The notes: a model not told the origin generated them from the letters alone. 64,000 nucleotides of DNA from Raffaelea ambrosiae (GCA_002778195.1 PCDI01000005.1:711075-775074), one strand, 5' to 3'; numbered from the stretch's first letter, positions 54,650 to 64,000 are shown. Numbers and translations are program-made.

Positions 54650-56092
54650 TCATTGGCCTGCCTCTTCCAAGATCATGGCCTCGACATTGCCAAAGCAATC
54701 CATCTTTTGGCATGTCTGCTGCATGGACTTGGCCACCGCCGCGTACCGGGCGTCCGAGAGGACCGTCTGGATGGCCGCGTCCAGTTTGTCCACGTCCGGA
54801 TGCGCCGTCTCCAGGTCGATCCCCAGCCCGCTGTACTGCACACGCTTCCCGTTCTCGGGCTTGTCCTGCCCGTCGCCAGCAACGACCATCGGCACGCCGT
54901 GCGCGATGCCGTGCATGGTCGCGCCGTAGCCGCCGTTGTGCACCCACAGGTCGGCGTACGGCAGCACCGCGTCGTACGAGAGGTAGTCGGCCACGCGCGC
55001 ATTGGCCGGCAGCGGCGCGCCGGCGCCCGCCGACAGGCGCGCGCCCCGCACGCCCAGGATCGCCACCGTGATCACGTCCGCGCGGCGGCCCAGCAGCCGC
55101 AGCGTCGGCAGGATGAGCTCGGTGGGCTCCGTCTCGACCGTGCCCTGGGCCACGACGACGACCTTTTTCCGCCGGGCGTTCGCGGTGATCTCCGGCCACC
55201 AGGGAAACGGGATCGCCGCCGCCGCCGCCGCGGGGGGGGCCGGCGGCACGATGCCCACGATGCGGAAGCCCGGGGGGAAATCGCTGCGCGGGAACTCGAA
55301 TTCGGGCACGCCCACCTGGGCAATCGCGTCGTGGCACGTGTAGTTGGTGCCGCCCAGGAACACCATGTCCTGGATCCGGGGCCGGATCCGGGGCCGGATC
55401 CGGGCTTCGTCGTCGACCGCGCCGGCGGCCACCATCCCCTGCCGGAGCAGGCTGGTCAGCGGCGCGACCCGGTCGAGCCATTGGTCCCACGTCTGCGCAT
55501 GCTTCTGCCGGCCGGCCGCCGTCGTGTCGAACGGGTCCAGCAACCCAAACGGCGGCAGGTCCACGCTGCGGATGGCCGGCGCCGTGATGGAAAGGCAGAC
55601 CGTCCGCGGCACCACCACGGACGCCTCCACGGCGTTCGTCGGAGGCAGAGGAGCCGCGCCAAACTTGAACGGCACGGACCCGTAAAAGAAGGCCTCGCTG
55701 ACGAGCATCAGCCGGCGGCCCGGGTTCTGCGCTGCCAGCGTGGCCAGCGCGCTCTGGATGCTGCACCATTCGTCCGGCAGGGCCGCCAGCGTCTGGTGCC
55801 GCAGGTCGGTGATGGACTGCGGGAGCCGCGCGGCCGTCGCGGCGTCGAGGTCGTCCAGCGGGGCGGGCAGGGCGGCCGTCTGGCGGTCAAACAGCTTGGC
55901 ATCGTCCAGGTCGGCCGCGCCCAGCAGGGGGAGGAACTCCAGGTCGGCCGCTTCGATGCGCGCCCGGAAAAAGGCCGAGCTCAGAAAGGCGACCTGCCAG
56001 CCTCGCTTGTGGAGGCCGGCGGCGATGCGCAAGACGGGCGTGACATGGCCAGTCAGCGGATGGCAGGCAAACAAGAGAATGGGGCGCGACAT
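54650..56092 (-). CDS. UDP-glycosyltransferase-like protein (MGT/GT1 fold), intronless
   Basis: 480 residues with the GT-B fold. The N-terminal domain starts RPILLFACHPLTGHVTPVLRIAAGLHKRGWQVAFLSS, as in macrolide- and flavonoid-type glycosyltransferases. The nucleotide-sugar site is in the C-terminal half: VVVVAQGTVE, HNGGYGATMHGIAHGVPMVVAGDGQDKPENGKRV and SGLGIDL. A 12-base repeat (three copies of GGATCCGGGGCC near 55372-55407) encodes RIRPRIRPRI. The start at MSRPILL was preferred over an upstream ATG that adds a Ser/Pro stretch. Absence of introns and similarity to bacterial-type enzymes make horizontal origin possible but unproven. The acceptor is unknown; no polyketide or terpene gene is nearby. 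Confidence 0.87.
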   Translation of the reverse strand: MSRPILLFACHPLTGHVTPVLRIAAGLHKRGWQVAFLSSAFFRARIEAADLEFLPLLGAADLDDAKLFDRQTAALPAPLDDLDAATAARLPQSITDLRHQTLAALPDEWCSIQSALATLAAQNPGRRLMLVSEAFFYGSVPFKFGAAPLPPTNAVEASVVVPRTVCLSITAPAIRSVDLPPFGLLDPFDTTAAGRQKHAQTWDQWLDRVAPLTSLLRQGMVAAGAVDDEARIRPRIRPRIQDMVFLGGTNYTCHDAIAQVGVPEFEFPRSDFPPGFRIVGIVPPAPPAAAAAAIPFPWWPEITANARRKKVVVVAQGTVETEPTELILPTLRLLGRRADVITVAILGVRGARLSAGAGAPLPANARVADYLSYDAVLPYADLWVHNGGYGATMHGIAHGVPMVVAGDGQDKPENGKRVQYSGLGIDLETAHPDVDKLDAAIQTVLSDARYAAVAKSMQQTCQKMDCFGNVEAMILEEAGQ

Positions 56093-57868
56093 TGAGGAGG
56101 GAGGGGGGGAGGAGGCGGCAGGGGAGGAAGAAGGTGGTTGCATCTATGAAAGGCACTGGTGTGGATTGGGGGGGCGCTTGTGTTAGTGGTCGAGACCTTG
56201 TTTACAAGAGATCTGTTCACTAAAAGCGGCACGAATCACAGCACGTGTAGCCCCGCAGCGTCCGCCGGAAGAATTATGGAGCCTTGTCAGCCCACTGTAA
56301 ACCTGACTTACAAAAGAACACCCCGACTTGCCACCACCCTTGCTGCATCTGTCTTATGCGTACAGTAATCGGAAATACGAGTCAAGCCTTTGTTCGTGGA
56401 AAGAGGCCGGTCTCGCATACTAGTCCGCGTGGTCGGGAAACTACATGGAATTTGACAACAAAATCAGACAAATCAAATTGCACTCCCACTGAATCAAAAA
56501 AGTAAACCATCCAGCAACAGGCAACCCAAAGCCATGCTGTCCTTTGGGGGCATGACTCTCTTGTTGAGATGAACTTTTTTGGCCATTCCCCACACTAAAT
56601 TACTCTCTGCGCCGTCTCTGAAAGAGTCCGTAGCTAGGGCCCGAGTCGTCTGTTGCCGAAAACCTACTGGAGGAGGCGTCGTCAACGCTTCTTTCCGCGG
56701 CGGCCCTGAGACTGATGTGATTGCAGAAGAACGGACAATATTGAATTTGGACCCCAGCTTCGTTCTCCACATCTGTGCTGTCTGGCTCGCTTCTGTCGAA
56801 TCCGGAATCTTCACGGTCGTGTGGCACCGGATGTGGCTCTGGAACAATGTGCCCCGGGTGACGCCGCGCATGTATACGCACCGAAGGAGGTCTTGCAACA
56901 GCGTGGTCCGGGCGAGGTCTTTCATCGCCGTGTGTCGGAGGGCGCCCTGAAACTATATGCACCGGGGGCGGCCCTGGATTGGGTTGCTCGGGTCTTGTGG
57001 CTGCAGGCACAGTAGTAGCTGCGGGCATCCCGACGAGCTGTACCGGAACAGCTTGAGCCTATGGACACTTTAGCGATATACCTTCATTATGATTTGATAT
57101 CAGATCGGATCCTACCACCGGGATTAAACAAATCAATGGCTGGGCTACCATTGCAAATGACAAAGGGCTGCCAAACTGCGCGTTCGTAGGCTTTCCCGAA
57201 ATGTCAGACTCCGGATTCAAAAGAGTGATCATGACTGGATGCATACCAATCCGGCATTGAATGCCATGTATTGACACGGCATTTGCCCCGTGTTATTGAG
57301 AATGATAAAAGCCATCGCGGTCGTGAAGAGTCTGTCGTCTAATAGACCAGTTGCTGCAAACGAGAAAATATGAAGGGATCCAGATTAACAGCAAGGGTCT
57401 GGGGGTACGTATGAGTGAAGATCGCTTTCCTGATTTATTGAGAGGAGCGAACGCTCTGGTTTATATACAATCTGGTTGTCTGCAGAGATTGTGAATATTA
57501 ATGCGGGTAGTAAAGTTATTTTACTTTGTCAGATGAAATGTTCATGAATAACTAGATGGAAGCATTATGTTTGTACCACTGCGAGTTTCCAGATTCTTGG
57601 TAACATATTGTAGGCTGTGACTTGTATATTTACTGACGTCAAGATACCAAAGAAAAAATTGCGACAGAAACTGCAAAATTAACCGTGAGTTTGTTGGCAA
57701 AATGTTGCGACGGGCTTGATGGTTGAATTATGGATGTGACTGGTGACTTAGCGCGGTCTAACCAATTTTGCAGAAATAAAAATTTGAGCCTCACCGAAAC
57801 AAAAAAAAAAAACAAAAAAATTGTCGGGCTACCACAGGCCTTGAATCACCACAAATAAACGGCGACTC
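56093..57868. other. 1.8 kb AT-richer region, one weak gene candidate
   Basis: The segment is clearly richer in A and T than its neighbours, mostly from 57040 onward. A possible small three-exon gene on the minus strand starts at ATG 57313-57315 (MAFIILNNTGQMPCQYMAFNAG), with a TATATAAACC word about 150 bases upstream, a candidate 71-base intron with a CTGAC branch site, FGSPLSFAMVAQPLICLIPV, and a Pro-rich third exon ending at 56600. I recognise no family, so it is not listed as a gene. Confidence 0.3.
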
Positions 57869-59836
57869 ATGGCTGACGGCGAGTTTCTCAAGCCTGCAAA
57901 GGCTTTTCTGGATTGGTTCAAGGCATGGCCAGGAACCACATTCCACGATGACATAGAGATTGTTGACCTGCGCTCAAGAGGTGCCGGGCGAGGAATTGGT
58001 GAGCACCAAAACACGCCTGTGATATCACAAAAAAATAGTCCACTAACTATGGTCGGACAGTCGCCACCAAGGACATTGAGGCAGACACAGTCCTGTTCAC
58101 CATTCCACGCAACGCTGTCATTTCTGCAGCCACATCGGAGCTCGCCACTCTGGTGCCAGGCCTTGTCAAGAGCAACGAGGAGGAAGGGGACGAGAACGAG
58201 GAGGACGACGACGACGACGAGAGCACGGATGCTCATGATCCGTGGACCTCCCTCATTCTGACCATGGTCTACGAGTTCCTCCGCGGGGACCAGTCGAAAT
58301 GGAAGCCGTACTTTGGCGTCCTGCCGGAGGAGTTTGACACGCCCATGTTCTGGTCGGCCGACGAGCTGAAGGAGCTCCAGGCCAGTCCAATCGTCGAGCG
58401 CGTTGGCCGCGCTGAAGCCGATGAGATGATCCAGACCAAAGTGCTACCTGTGATCAGACAGCACAGCAGTGTCTTCTTCCCAGACGGGGCGAAGCCCCTA
58501 TCCGATGACGAGCTCCTGAAGCTGGGCCATCGCATGGGCAGCACCATCTTGGCCTATTCCTTCAGCATGGAAAAGGACGACGACGACGAAGATGCCTGTG
58601 GTGGCGCTTGTTGCCAAGGTCAGGACAACGGCTGTTGCGATGGCCCCGACGATGACGACGACAAAGCTGCGTGTGGTGCTCCTTGTTGCCAAGGCAATGA
58701 CAACGGCCAGGATACGTCCATGCACGACGTCGACGAGGACGACCCAGAAGACGACAAAGAGGACGACGAAGAGGACGACGAAGATGAAGAGAGCGATGCC
58801 GGGGTTGGCTGGGTCGAAGACAAGGACGACGAAATCCCACTGGGCATGGTGCCCATGGCCGACATGCTCAACGCAGATGCCGAATTCAACGCAAGTCACA
58901 CACACACCTGCTGGCTCCGGTAGCCCGGTATGCGGACTGTGCTAACGCTCTGAAACAGGCTCACATCAACCACGGGGTGGATGCTCTCACCGCGACGGCA
59001 GTGCGCCCCATCAAGGCCGGCGAAGAGATCCTCAACTTCTACGGGCCGCTGTCCAATGGCGAGCTGCTTCGGCGCTACGGCTACACGACCGAGCACCATG
59101 CCCACTTTGACGCCGTCGACCTGCCGTGGAAGCTGGTCCAAGACGCTCTCGCCTCGGAACTGGGTCTGTCGGAGACCGATACGTCCAGGATTGTACGTAC
59201 CGCATTTGCGTCCAAAGGCGTGGTGCTTCTCTGATTGCCTGTTTCCTCTGCCCATCTGACACGTTGTCCCAGTTGAAAAAGTTGGACGTCGACGAGTTCG
59301 AGGACCCCATCATGCTCGACCGCGACTTTGACGAAGACGACGAGACCGGCCGCCTCCAGACACCCGCGTCCGGCCGTCTTCTTTCGGGGCTGCCGCTCGT
59401 GCTGCGCCAACAGGCCCGCGCCTTTGTCAAGCTGGCCCTGAAACTGCAAAAGCACAAGAGCAAGGAGCAGAGCCACGGCGGCGGCGGCGGCAAGGCGAAG
59501 AAGAAGCACAGGTCGTCCGAAGAGGGCACAGCCGCGCCCAGGAACGAAAGCCAGGTGGTCCTGGCCGGCACGGTCGCCGCTCTCGCAGCCAGGCTGGCGC
59601 AGTACCCGACCACATTGGAGGCCGACGTGGCCCGCCTCGACAAGCTCAACAAGGAAGCAGAGGACCCGCTGGCCGCCGGCCGCCTGCGTGCTGCTCTCCT
59701 CGTCCGCATTGGCGAAAAGCGGCTGCTTGGCGAGGCTCTGGGGCTGGCCAAGGAAGCTGCCGAGAAAGAAGAAGCGAGCAGGAAGGAGGAGAGCGCGGAG
59801 CAGCCATCCAAGAAGAAGCAAAAGACGAAGCAGTAA
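57869..59836 (+). CDS. RKM4: SET-domain lysine methyltransferase, Rkm4/SETD6-like
   Basis: 585 residues from exons 57869-57998, 58061-58890, 58959-59192 and 59273-59836. It resembles the Rubisco-LSMT class of non-histone methyltransferases; yeast Rkm4 methylates ribosomal protein eL42. The N-terminal LKPAKAFLDWFKAWPGTTFHDDIEI, GRGIVATKDIEADTVLFTIPRNAVIS, MVPMADMLNAD and AHINHGVDALTATAVRPIKAGEEILNFYG with NGELLRRYGY are class signatures. Between the SET halves sits a long acidic insertion with two Cys-rich units (ACGGACCQGQDNGCC and ACGAPCCQGNDNG). The second intron begins with GC (GCAAGT), chosen because it joins EFN to AHINHG. The C-terminal domain ends in a KKKQKTK nuclear-like tail. Confidence 0.87.
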
Positions 59837-60085
59837 TATTGACAATGGCCGAGGTGGAAACTGCTCAAGTATATAGGTATACAAAAAATAAAAATAAAAT
59901 AAAAAACAGAAACACTTCCAATAAATAAACAGTGTCTCTTTGAACACCGTCTAAACGATGCAGACATACAACTCCATGCGCTTATATCCATACCCATGCT
60001 TGTAAATGCCCCCCTCCTTTTTTTTTCTCCCTTTCAAAAGCAGCAGTCTATGTTCCATCCATGCAAGAAAATCATATCAACCTTG

Positions 60086-61870
60086 TCATGCCGCCTTTGG
60101 CTTTTTCCGAACCAGCCCTGCACTCAGGACGTTTACCTTTGCCGCCGTGTTCTCGCTCGTCGCAGCCTGCTGTGCCGGTGCACCAGACGGCGTGTCGGCG
60201 GATCCATTCTCGGTTTCCCTCCGCTTCTTTCGGACCAGCCCAGACGCCAAAACATTCACTTGGCCTCCCGCCGTCCTGTCCTGGGAAGACCCGGCACTCT
60301 CCGTGGGCGCTCTTTTCCGCTTGACCAGGCCGCTCAAATCGTTTGTCGCGGCAACAACACCGGTCCCGTTCGTCGAGGGCGCCGCAGGCGGTGCCGCCAC
60401 CGCGGATCTCTGGCCGACCACTTCCAGGCGCCAGTTGTTCCCCACGCCGCCTTCCGTGATCCATCTGGTGGTGCTAATAACACTCTTTTCCAGGGTGGAA
60501 AAATCCAGCTGCAGGAGAAGCTCGACGGTCCGCTTGTAGTCCGAGTCGTCCACAATGTGCTTGCCGCGGCCCTCGGGCGGCCAGTAGTAGTAGGCGGTGG
60601 ACTCGGGTCGGTCAACGAGATAGTTGCGCTGCTCCGTCTTGATCCTGGGCAGACGCGGTACGATCGGCCCCTTCAGCACCTTCTTCTTGGATTTGGTCTT
60701 CTTCTTGTTGTCGACGTTGTCTGATGTCGTCTGCGAGTCCTCTTTCTCACTGCTCGACTGGGAAGTGGATGCTCCTCCTCCTCCTGCTGCAGCAGCTGCT
60801 GCTTCTGTTGTTGTTGTTATTGTCTCTGGAGACTCTTTCGTATTTTCTGTCGGGTCAAAGACGACCCAGATGAAGCCGGTCATGCGGCCGCTTGAACATT
60901 CCTGTCGGTACGCCATCATCTCCCAGAACTGGTCCATGGTCTTGACGCTCTTCCAGGCGCCGTTGCTCTGCTCGGACCGCTCAGCCTCCTCGTCCAGCTC
61001 GTCGCGAAACCGGGACTTGGGATCGTCGGGGTATTGGGGCACGAGATACCGTGCCGGCACGCCGCCGTGTTCCCGAAAGTAGTGCGAGATGCGCTCGAGC
61101 GGATGGCCCACCGTCCAGTGGGCTGCAGTAGCCGGCGTTCGTGGGATGAAGGCACGGGTTTCGTAGCTGTCCAGGCCGGGCACAATGAGGTAGGCGTTGA
61201 TATCTTGCCAGCAGGAGGAGCTCGTGGTGGCAGTGCTCGAATTCGGATCGGCTACCACAGGACGGTCACGCAGCAAGGGGTCCAGCACCCGGCACCACCA
61301 CTTGACCAGCCCACGGTCGTCCAAGACATGTTTGCCCGCGTTTTCGACGCTGCGCGGGAACAGGTACTGCGACTGCGCCCGCGCAAACAGGCTCACCACC
61401 GACTGTATATGGGCCCGCTGGCGCTGCTCGACCAGGTATGCGAGGAATGTCGAGCACACTTCGCGGATCGGCGACGGGGTGCCCTTGGGAAGCTTCAGGA
61501 GGTGTAGGTAGCCCGAGGAGTCGGCCTTGGAGACAAAGAACGTGCTCGAGTATGCAGTCGTGAAGAGGAAGATCTCAAGGGCGAAGACGAGCAGCTGCGG
61601 CTGCGGCTGCAGGGATGCGGCGTCGTGGGCAGAGGCGCCGTCAGGCGGTGGAGCGTCGATGGTCACGGACAGGAAGTGGCTCTCGCGGTAGGTCCGGTCG
61701 AGGCGGTTGCCCGGCGGAGCTTGGAAGAGGGCGTCGGCCTTGGTGGGCGGCGTGGAGAGGTGGTAGATGCCAAACCGGTAGCCTTTGGGCAGCACTTCCG
61801 CCAGCTTCTCAGCGAGGATGGCGCTGCTCTGGAAGCGATTGTGGGGCGTCGCCACGCTGGGAGTGGCCAT
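60086..61870 (-). CDS. RTT109: Histone acetyltransferase Rtt109 (H3K56)
   Basis: Fungal histone H3 Lys56 acetyltransferase acting in nucleosome assembly during replication, intronless, 594 residues (yeast 436). Signatures: LAEVLPKGYRFGIYHLSTPP, RTYRESHFLSVTI, VFALEIFLFTTAYSSTFFVSKADSSGYL, VENAGKHVLDDRGLVKWWCRVLD and QYPDDPKSRFRDELD, the last containing the catalytically important Asp pair. An acidic/poly-Ala-Gly insertion lies around residues 395-440. The C-terminus carries three copies of a short motif: LSGLVKRKR, VLASGLVRKKRRE and VLSAGLVRKKPKAA. The start MATPSV was chosen because it precedes the conserved region; a longer frame of 56 residues upstream looks non-conserved. Divergent to the mL57 gene. 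Confidence 0.95.
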   Translation of the reverse strand: MATPSVATPHNRFQSSAILAEKLAEVLPKGYRFGIYHLSTPPTKADALFQAPPGNRLDRTYRESHFLSVTIDAPPPDGASAHDAASLQPQPQLLVFALEIFLFTTAYSSTFFVSKADSSGYLHLLKLPKGTPSPIREVCSTFLAYLVEQRQRAHIQSVVSLFARAQSQYLFPRSVENAGKHVLDDRGLVKWWCRVLDPLLRDRPVVADPNSSTATTSSSCWQDINAYLIVPGLDSYETRAFIPRTPATAAHWTVGHPLERISHYFREHGGVPARYLVPQYPDDPKSRFRDELDEEAERSEQSNGAWKSVKTMDQFWEMMAYRQECSSGRMTGFIWVVFDPTENTKESPETITTTTEAAAAAAGGGGASTSQSSSEKEDSQTTSDNVDNKKKTKSKKKVLKGPIVPRLPRIKTEQRNYLVDRPESTAYYYWPPEGRGKHIVDDSDYKRTVELLLQLDFSTLEKSVISTTRWITEGGVGNNWRLEVVGQRSAVAAPPAAPSTNGTGVVAATNDLSGLVKRKRAPTESAGSSQDRTAGGQVNVLASGLVRKKRRETENGSADTPSGAPAQQAATSENTAAKVNVLSAGLVRKKPKAA

Positions 61871-62291
61871 GATGCAGACAGAAGGTGAGATCAAGCTAGA
61901 CGATGAAGCAGCATCATGGTCGAAGCCGGCAGGGTATGCAGAGGGCGACAGGGACGGCTGCCAGCTCTCGACGACGGGCGGTTCGAAACAGCTTCTACGC
62001 GAAAGGGTTCGCGGCTCGTTGGAGGGATGATGTAGCATGCATGTACTTTCTAGCTACTAACTAGCGTGTGCACTACTTTAGAATACATGGTTGATCCTGA
62101 CAGTTCGCGTCGTCGAGGGTCCCGTATCTTATCGCACGTGACATAGCGCGGGCCGCTCTCGTGAGAAAAGTTTTGGGGCTGTCGAAATTGCAATTGAGCT
62201 TGCCATTGGCGACAAAGCGTCTCGACGACAGCTCTCCTTCTTCCGCCGAACCGCTCCTCTCCTCACGCCCCGCCCCCTCTCCCTCTTCACC
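61871..62291. promoter_or_regulatory. Bidirectional promoter of Rtt109 and mL57 genes
   Basis: 421 bases between divergent start codons, with a GCACGTGA word whose CACGTG core is at 62135-62140, a common E-box in fungal promoters. A CT-rich block precedes the plus-strand start. Confidence 0.4.
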
Positions 62292-63247
62292 ATGTCTGTG
62301 ACGCGGCGTGCCGTGCAACGCGGCGCAAGCAGCTGCTCTGCGTGGGCGTCCTCTCCACGAACCCTCCGCTGTTGCCGGTCGTTCGCTTCATCAGCACGCC
62401 GGCCTTTCGAAAGGACAGACGACAATGCGACCTCTGCACGGCAAGCCACAGACGACGAGCGGCAAAGATGGACACACACGCCAGAACGGATGAAGGCGCC
62501 ATTCTCTCTCCATCACCCCATGAAGCCTCGGACTTGGAACGTCAACACCGACCCGGCGAAGCTCGACCGCATGTACGACAAGCTGATCGGCCGCGACTTG
62601 ACGCGGACGCTACCAGAAGACCTGAAGTGGCTGGCAGTGACACACAAGAGCTTTGACAACGGCCGTCGAGGATTCAACACCCGATTGGCATTCTTCGGTG
62701 AGTGTTCTCGCAAAGAGTGGTGCGGGATGCGGATTAATGGGGAAGATGGCGGAGGTGGGGAAACACGGACTGACAAACGGGGACGTTTCGCTTCTTAGGC
62801 CGTATGGTTGTGGCATTGGAGACAACGCGGACGATCATGGGATCGCAGGTTTCCTTAGAAGAGCTGCCGGCCGACCCGCATGGCCGGACACCGTTTGAGC
62901 ACCCAGCTCTGGAGAATGTCGACAAGCTCAACCTGGTACAACCGCACTACTTTGCCAACCCCGAGAAGGTGTCGCAATTGGCCCAGGAAGTCGGTCTTCT
63001 GGGAGTTGTTCAGTGGATTCCAAGATTGGTATGTCTTTTTTTTTCTGTGGATGGCATCTTTCTGAGGGGGTATCCTGGTATGCTGACCCTGCATGTGCGC
63101 CAATAGCCCAACAACCTGGACGGATCTGGATTGGATGTTGTGATGACGTCGTCGATTTTTGCCATCATCGGCGCCGTTTCCCTACACTGCGGAGCGGAGG
63201 TGGCCAACAGAGTAGTGCGGGAGCGCATCCTCAACAGACTGTCTTGA
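62292..63247 (+). CDS. MRPL15: Mitochondrial large ribosomal subunit protein mL57 (MRPL15, RNase III fold)
   Basis: 258 residues from exons 62292-62697, 62799-63028 and 63107-63247. The N-terminus is a clear mitochondrial presequence (basic, Ser/Ala-rich, RRAVQRGASSCSAW...RCCRSFASSARR). The body has an RNase III-like fold: LIGRDLTRTLPEDLKWLAVTHKSFDNGRRGFNTRLAFFGRMVV and the helix VVMTSSIFAIIGAVSLHCGAEVANRVVRERIL. The catalytic acidic residues of true RNase III are not conserved, as expected for the structural ribosomal protein of yeast Mrpl15 type. Phases close and the length fits. Confidence 0.9.
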
Positions 63248-63622
63248 GAGAGGGGGAGAAAGAGAGCAAAAAGATACAAGCTGAGGGTTGTGTGTGACTT
63301 GCTGCGGAATCCCTCCCCGGCCAGGTCTGGGAGCACTGTATAAAAGAGCATAGAGAGGAAGCGGAAGATGGAGGAAACGGAGTATTAGGAAACGGGCTAT
63401 CCCACTAAAACTATCTATAAACTATCTATCTGTACATGTACAATATGCATCGGCTGGCGTCCGACTATGCCACACAAAAAAAAAAAAAAACATTCTATAT
63501 ATACACAACAAAAAACACCACAATTTTCAAACTTTTTCCTTCCTTTTTTTTTGGTTTGGTTTAATTTGGTTTGGTTCGGGTTGGTTTGGTTTGGTATGAC
63601 CCCCTTTGGTCCCTTCTGGATA
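63248..63622. other. Convergent 3' spacer
   Basis: Contains an A run at 63476-63490 and TTTGG/TTTGGTT repeats at 63548-63595. No gene. Confidence 0.5.
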
Positions 63623-64000
63623 TCATACACTGTGCATGCTGGCATCGTCGGACATGTTTTTGCCAAAGATGATATCCTTGACGCACAGAGGGTTTTTCCC
63701 GACTGTCATCCAGCCGTCGCCGCTCGTGTTCTTGAGCTCGGAGCCCCGACCGAGCTTGAACCGCCGGTAGTAATACGGCTCGCAGTCGGCAAATGTGCAG
63801 TAGCCGTCCTTCCAGTCCGTCGGCGGCGCGCGCTCGCGATACGGAAACAAGGTCAGCTGCTCGAGCTGCTGGAACACGGTGCGGCCGTAGATGACGAGTG
63901 TGATGCCGTAGCCCGGGTGGCAAAAGGCAGACGCCCCGAGCGCCAGGTGCTGGAGACCGACGCCGGTCGGGCGGTCCTGGTCGGCAATGTGCTGCAGCAG
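63623..64000 (-). CDS. 3' end of an unrecognised gene (runs off the window)
   Basis: A continuous minus-strand frame of 125 residues enters from the window edge and ends at TGA 63623-63625. It reads QDRPTGVGLQHLALGASAF, HPGYGITLVIYGRT, LTLFPYRERAPPTDWKDGYC and PYYYRRFKLGRGSELK, has three or four cysteines, and ends SMHSV. The codon choice and lack of stops support coding, and the aromatic, Tyr-rich segment suggests a folded domain. I do not recognise the family; the missing N-terminus lies beyond 64000. Confidence 0.7.
   Translation of the reverse strand: MLQHIADQDRPTGVGLQHLALGASAFCHPGYGITLVIYGRTVFQQLEQLTLFPYRERAPPTDWKDGYCTFADCEPYYYRRFKLGRGSELKNTSGDGWMTVGKNPLCVKDIIFGKNMSDDASMHSV

Noticed and set aside
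39917..56092. Classical secondary-metabolite cluster
   Set aside because: Tailoring-type enzymes and regulators are present but no PKS, NRPS, terpene cyclase, DMATS or RiPP precursor is recognisable.
54605..56095. 496-codon frame antisense to the glycosyltransferase
   Set aside because: Arises from high GC third positions; Arg/His/Val-rich low-complexity product, no family match.
63548..63597. Telomere-like TTTGG repeats
   Set aside because: Irregular T/G words in a 3' spacer flanked by genes on both sides; not TTAGGG and not terminal.

Overview
The window is nuclear DNA of a filamentous ascomycete, most likely a Sordariomycete. Protein genes have many short introns (about 50-110 bases, GT-AG, often with a CTAAC-like branch site), GC-rich exons lie next to pyrimidine- and A-rich intergenic DNA, and the families are typical of Pezizomycotina (Zn2Cys6 regulators, a GH10 xylanase, an NLP, Rtt109, MFS transporters). 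I reconstructed splicing by eye and kept a model only when all exon phases closed into one frame. Species cannot be fixed. A 15-base N gap (30914-30928) marks a draft assembly.

Layout. 1.5-5.4 kb: ribosomal protein eL29, a peroxisomal adenine-nucleotide carrier (ANT1/PMP47 type), and a POT peptide transporter that lacks its C-terminal half. 6.6-10.8 kb: a plant-interaction island with a secreted NLP facing a GH10 xylanase, a palindromic XlnR-like site upstream of the xylanase, and a bacterial-type substrate-binding-fold protein (Ca3427-like). 12.5-13.3 kb: a 66-residue membrane protein and a tRNA-Arg(UCG). 16.4-25.8 kb: a sugar transporter, an SDR, a prolyl-4-hydroxylase-like enzyme, a D-erythronate-dehydrogenase-like epimerase and SRP54. 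26.2-32.4 kb: a repeat-rich Pro/Gln/Ala protein and an MFS transporter interrupted by the gap. 35.2-37.8 kb: an agmatinase with a signal peptide and a C-terminal KDEL, next to a broken Zn2Cys6 regulator. 38.2-43.1 kb: an uncharacterised conserved protein, a 2-oxoglutarate oxygenase and an acetamidase-type amidase. 43.7-56.1 kb: an alternating block in which three enzyme genes (Ayr1-like SDR, NAD-dependent epimerase, D-amino-acid oxidase) are each divergently paired with a regulator gene, closed by an intronless glycosyltransferase. 57.9-64 kb: housekeeping genes (an Rkm4-like SET methyltransferase, Rtt109, mitochondrial mL57) and the 3' part of an unrecognised gene.

Function. Nitrogen-releasing enzymes recur (agmatinase, amidase, D-amino-acid oxidase), and secreted plant-cell-wall functions sit together, but I see no PKS, NRPS or terpene synthase, so this is not a classical biosynthetic cluster. 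Three genes show decay: the oxidase has one in-frame stop but keeps an open frame and a peroxisomal SKL end; one zinc-cluster regulator has a stop between its fifth and sixth cysteines; the POT transporter stops halfway. No transposase, reverse transcriptase, CRISPR array or viral gene was recognised.
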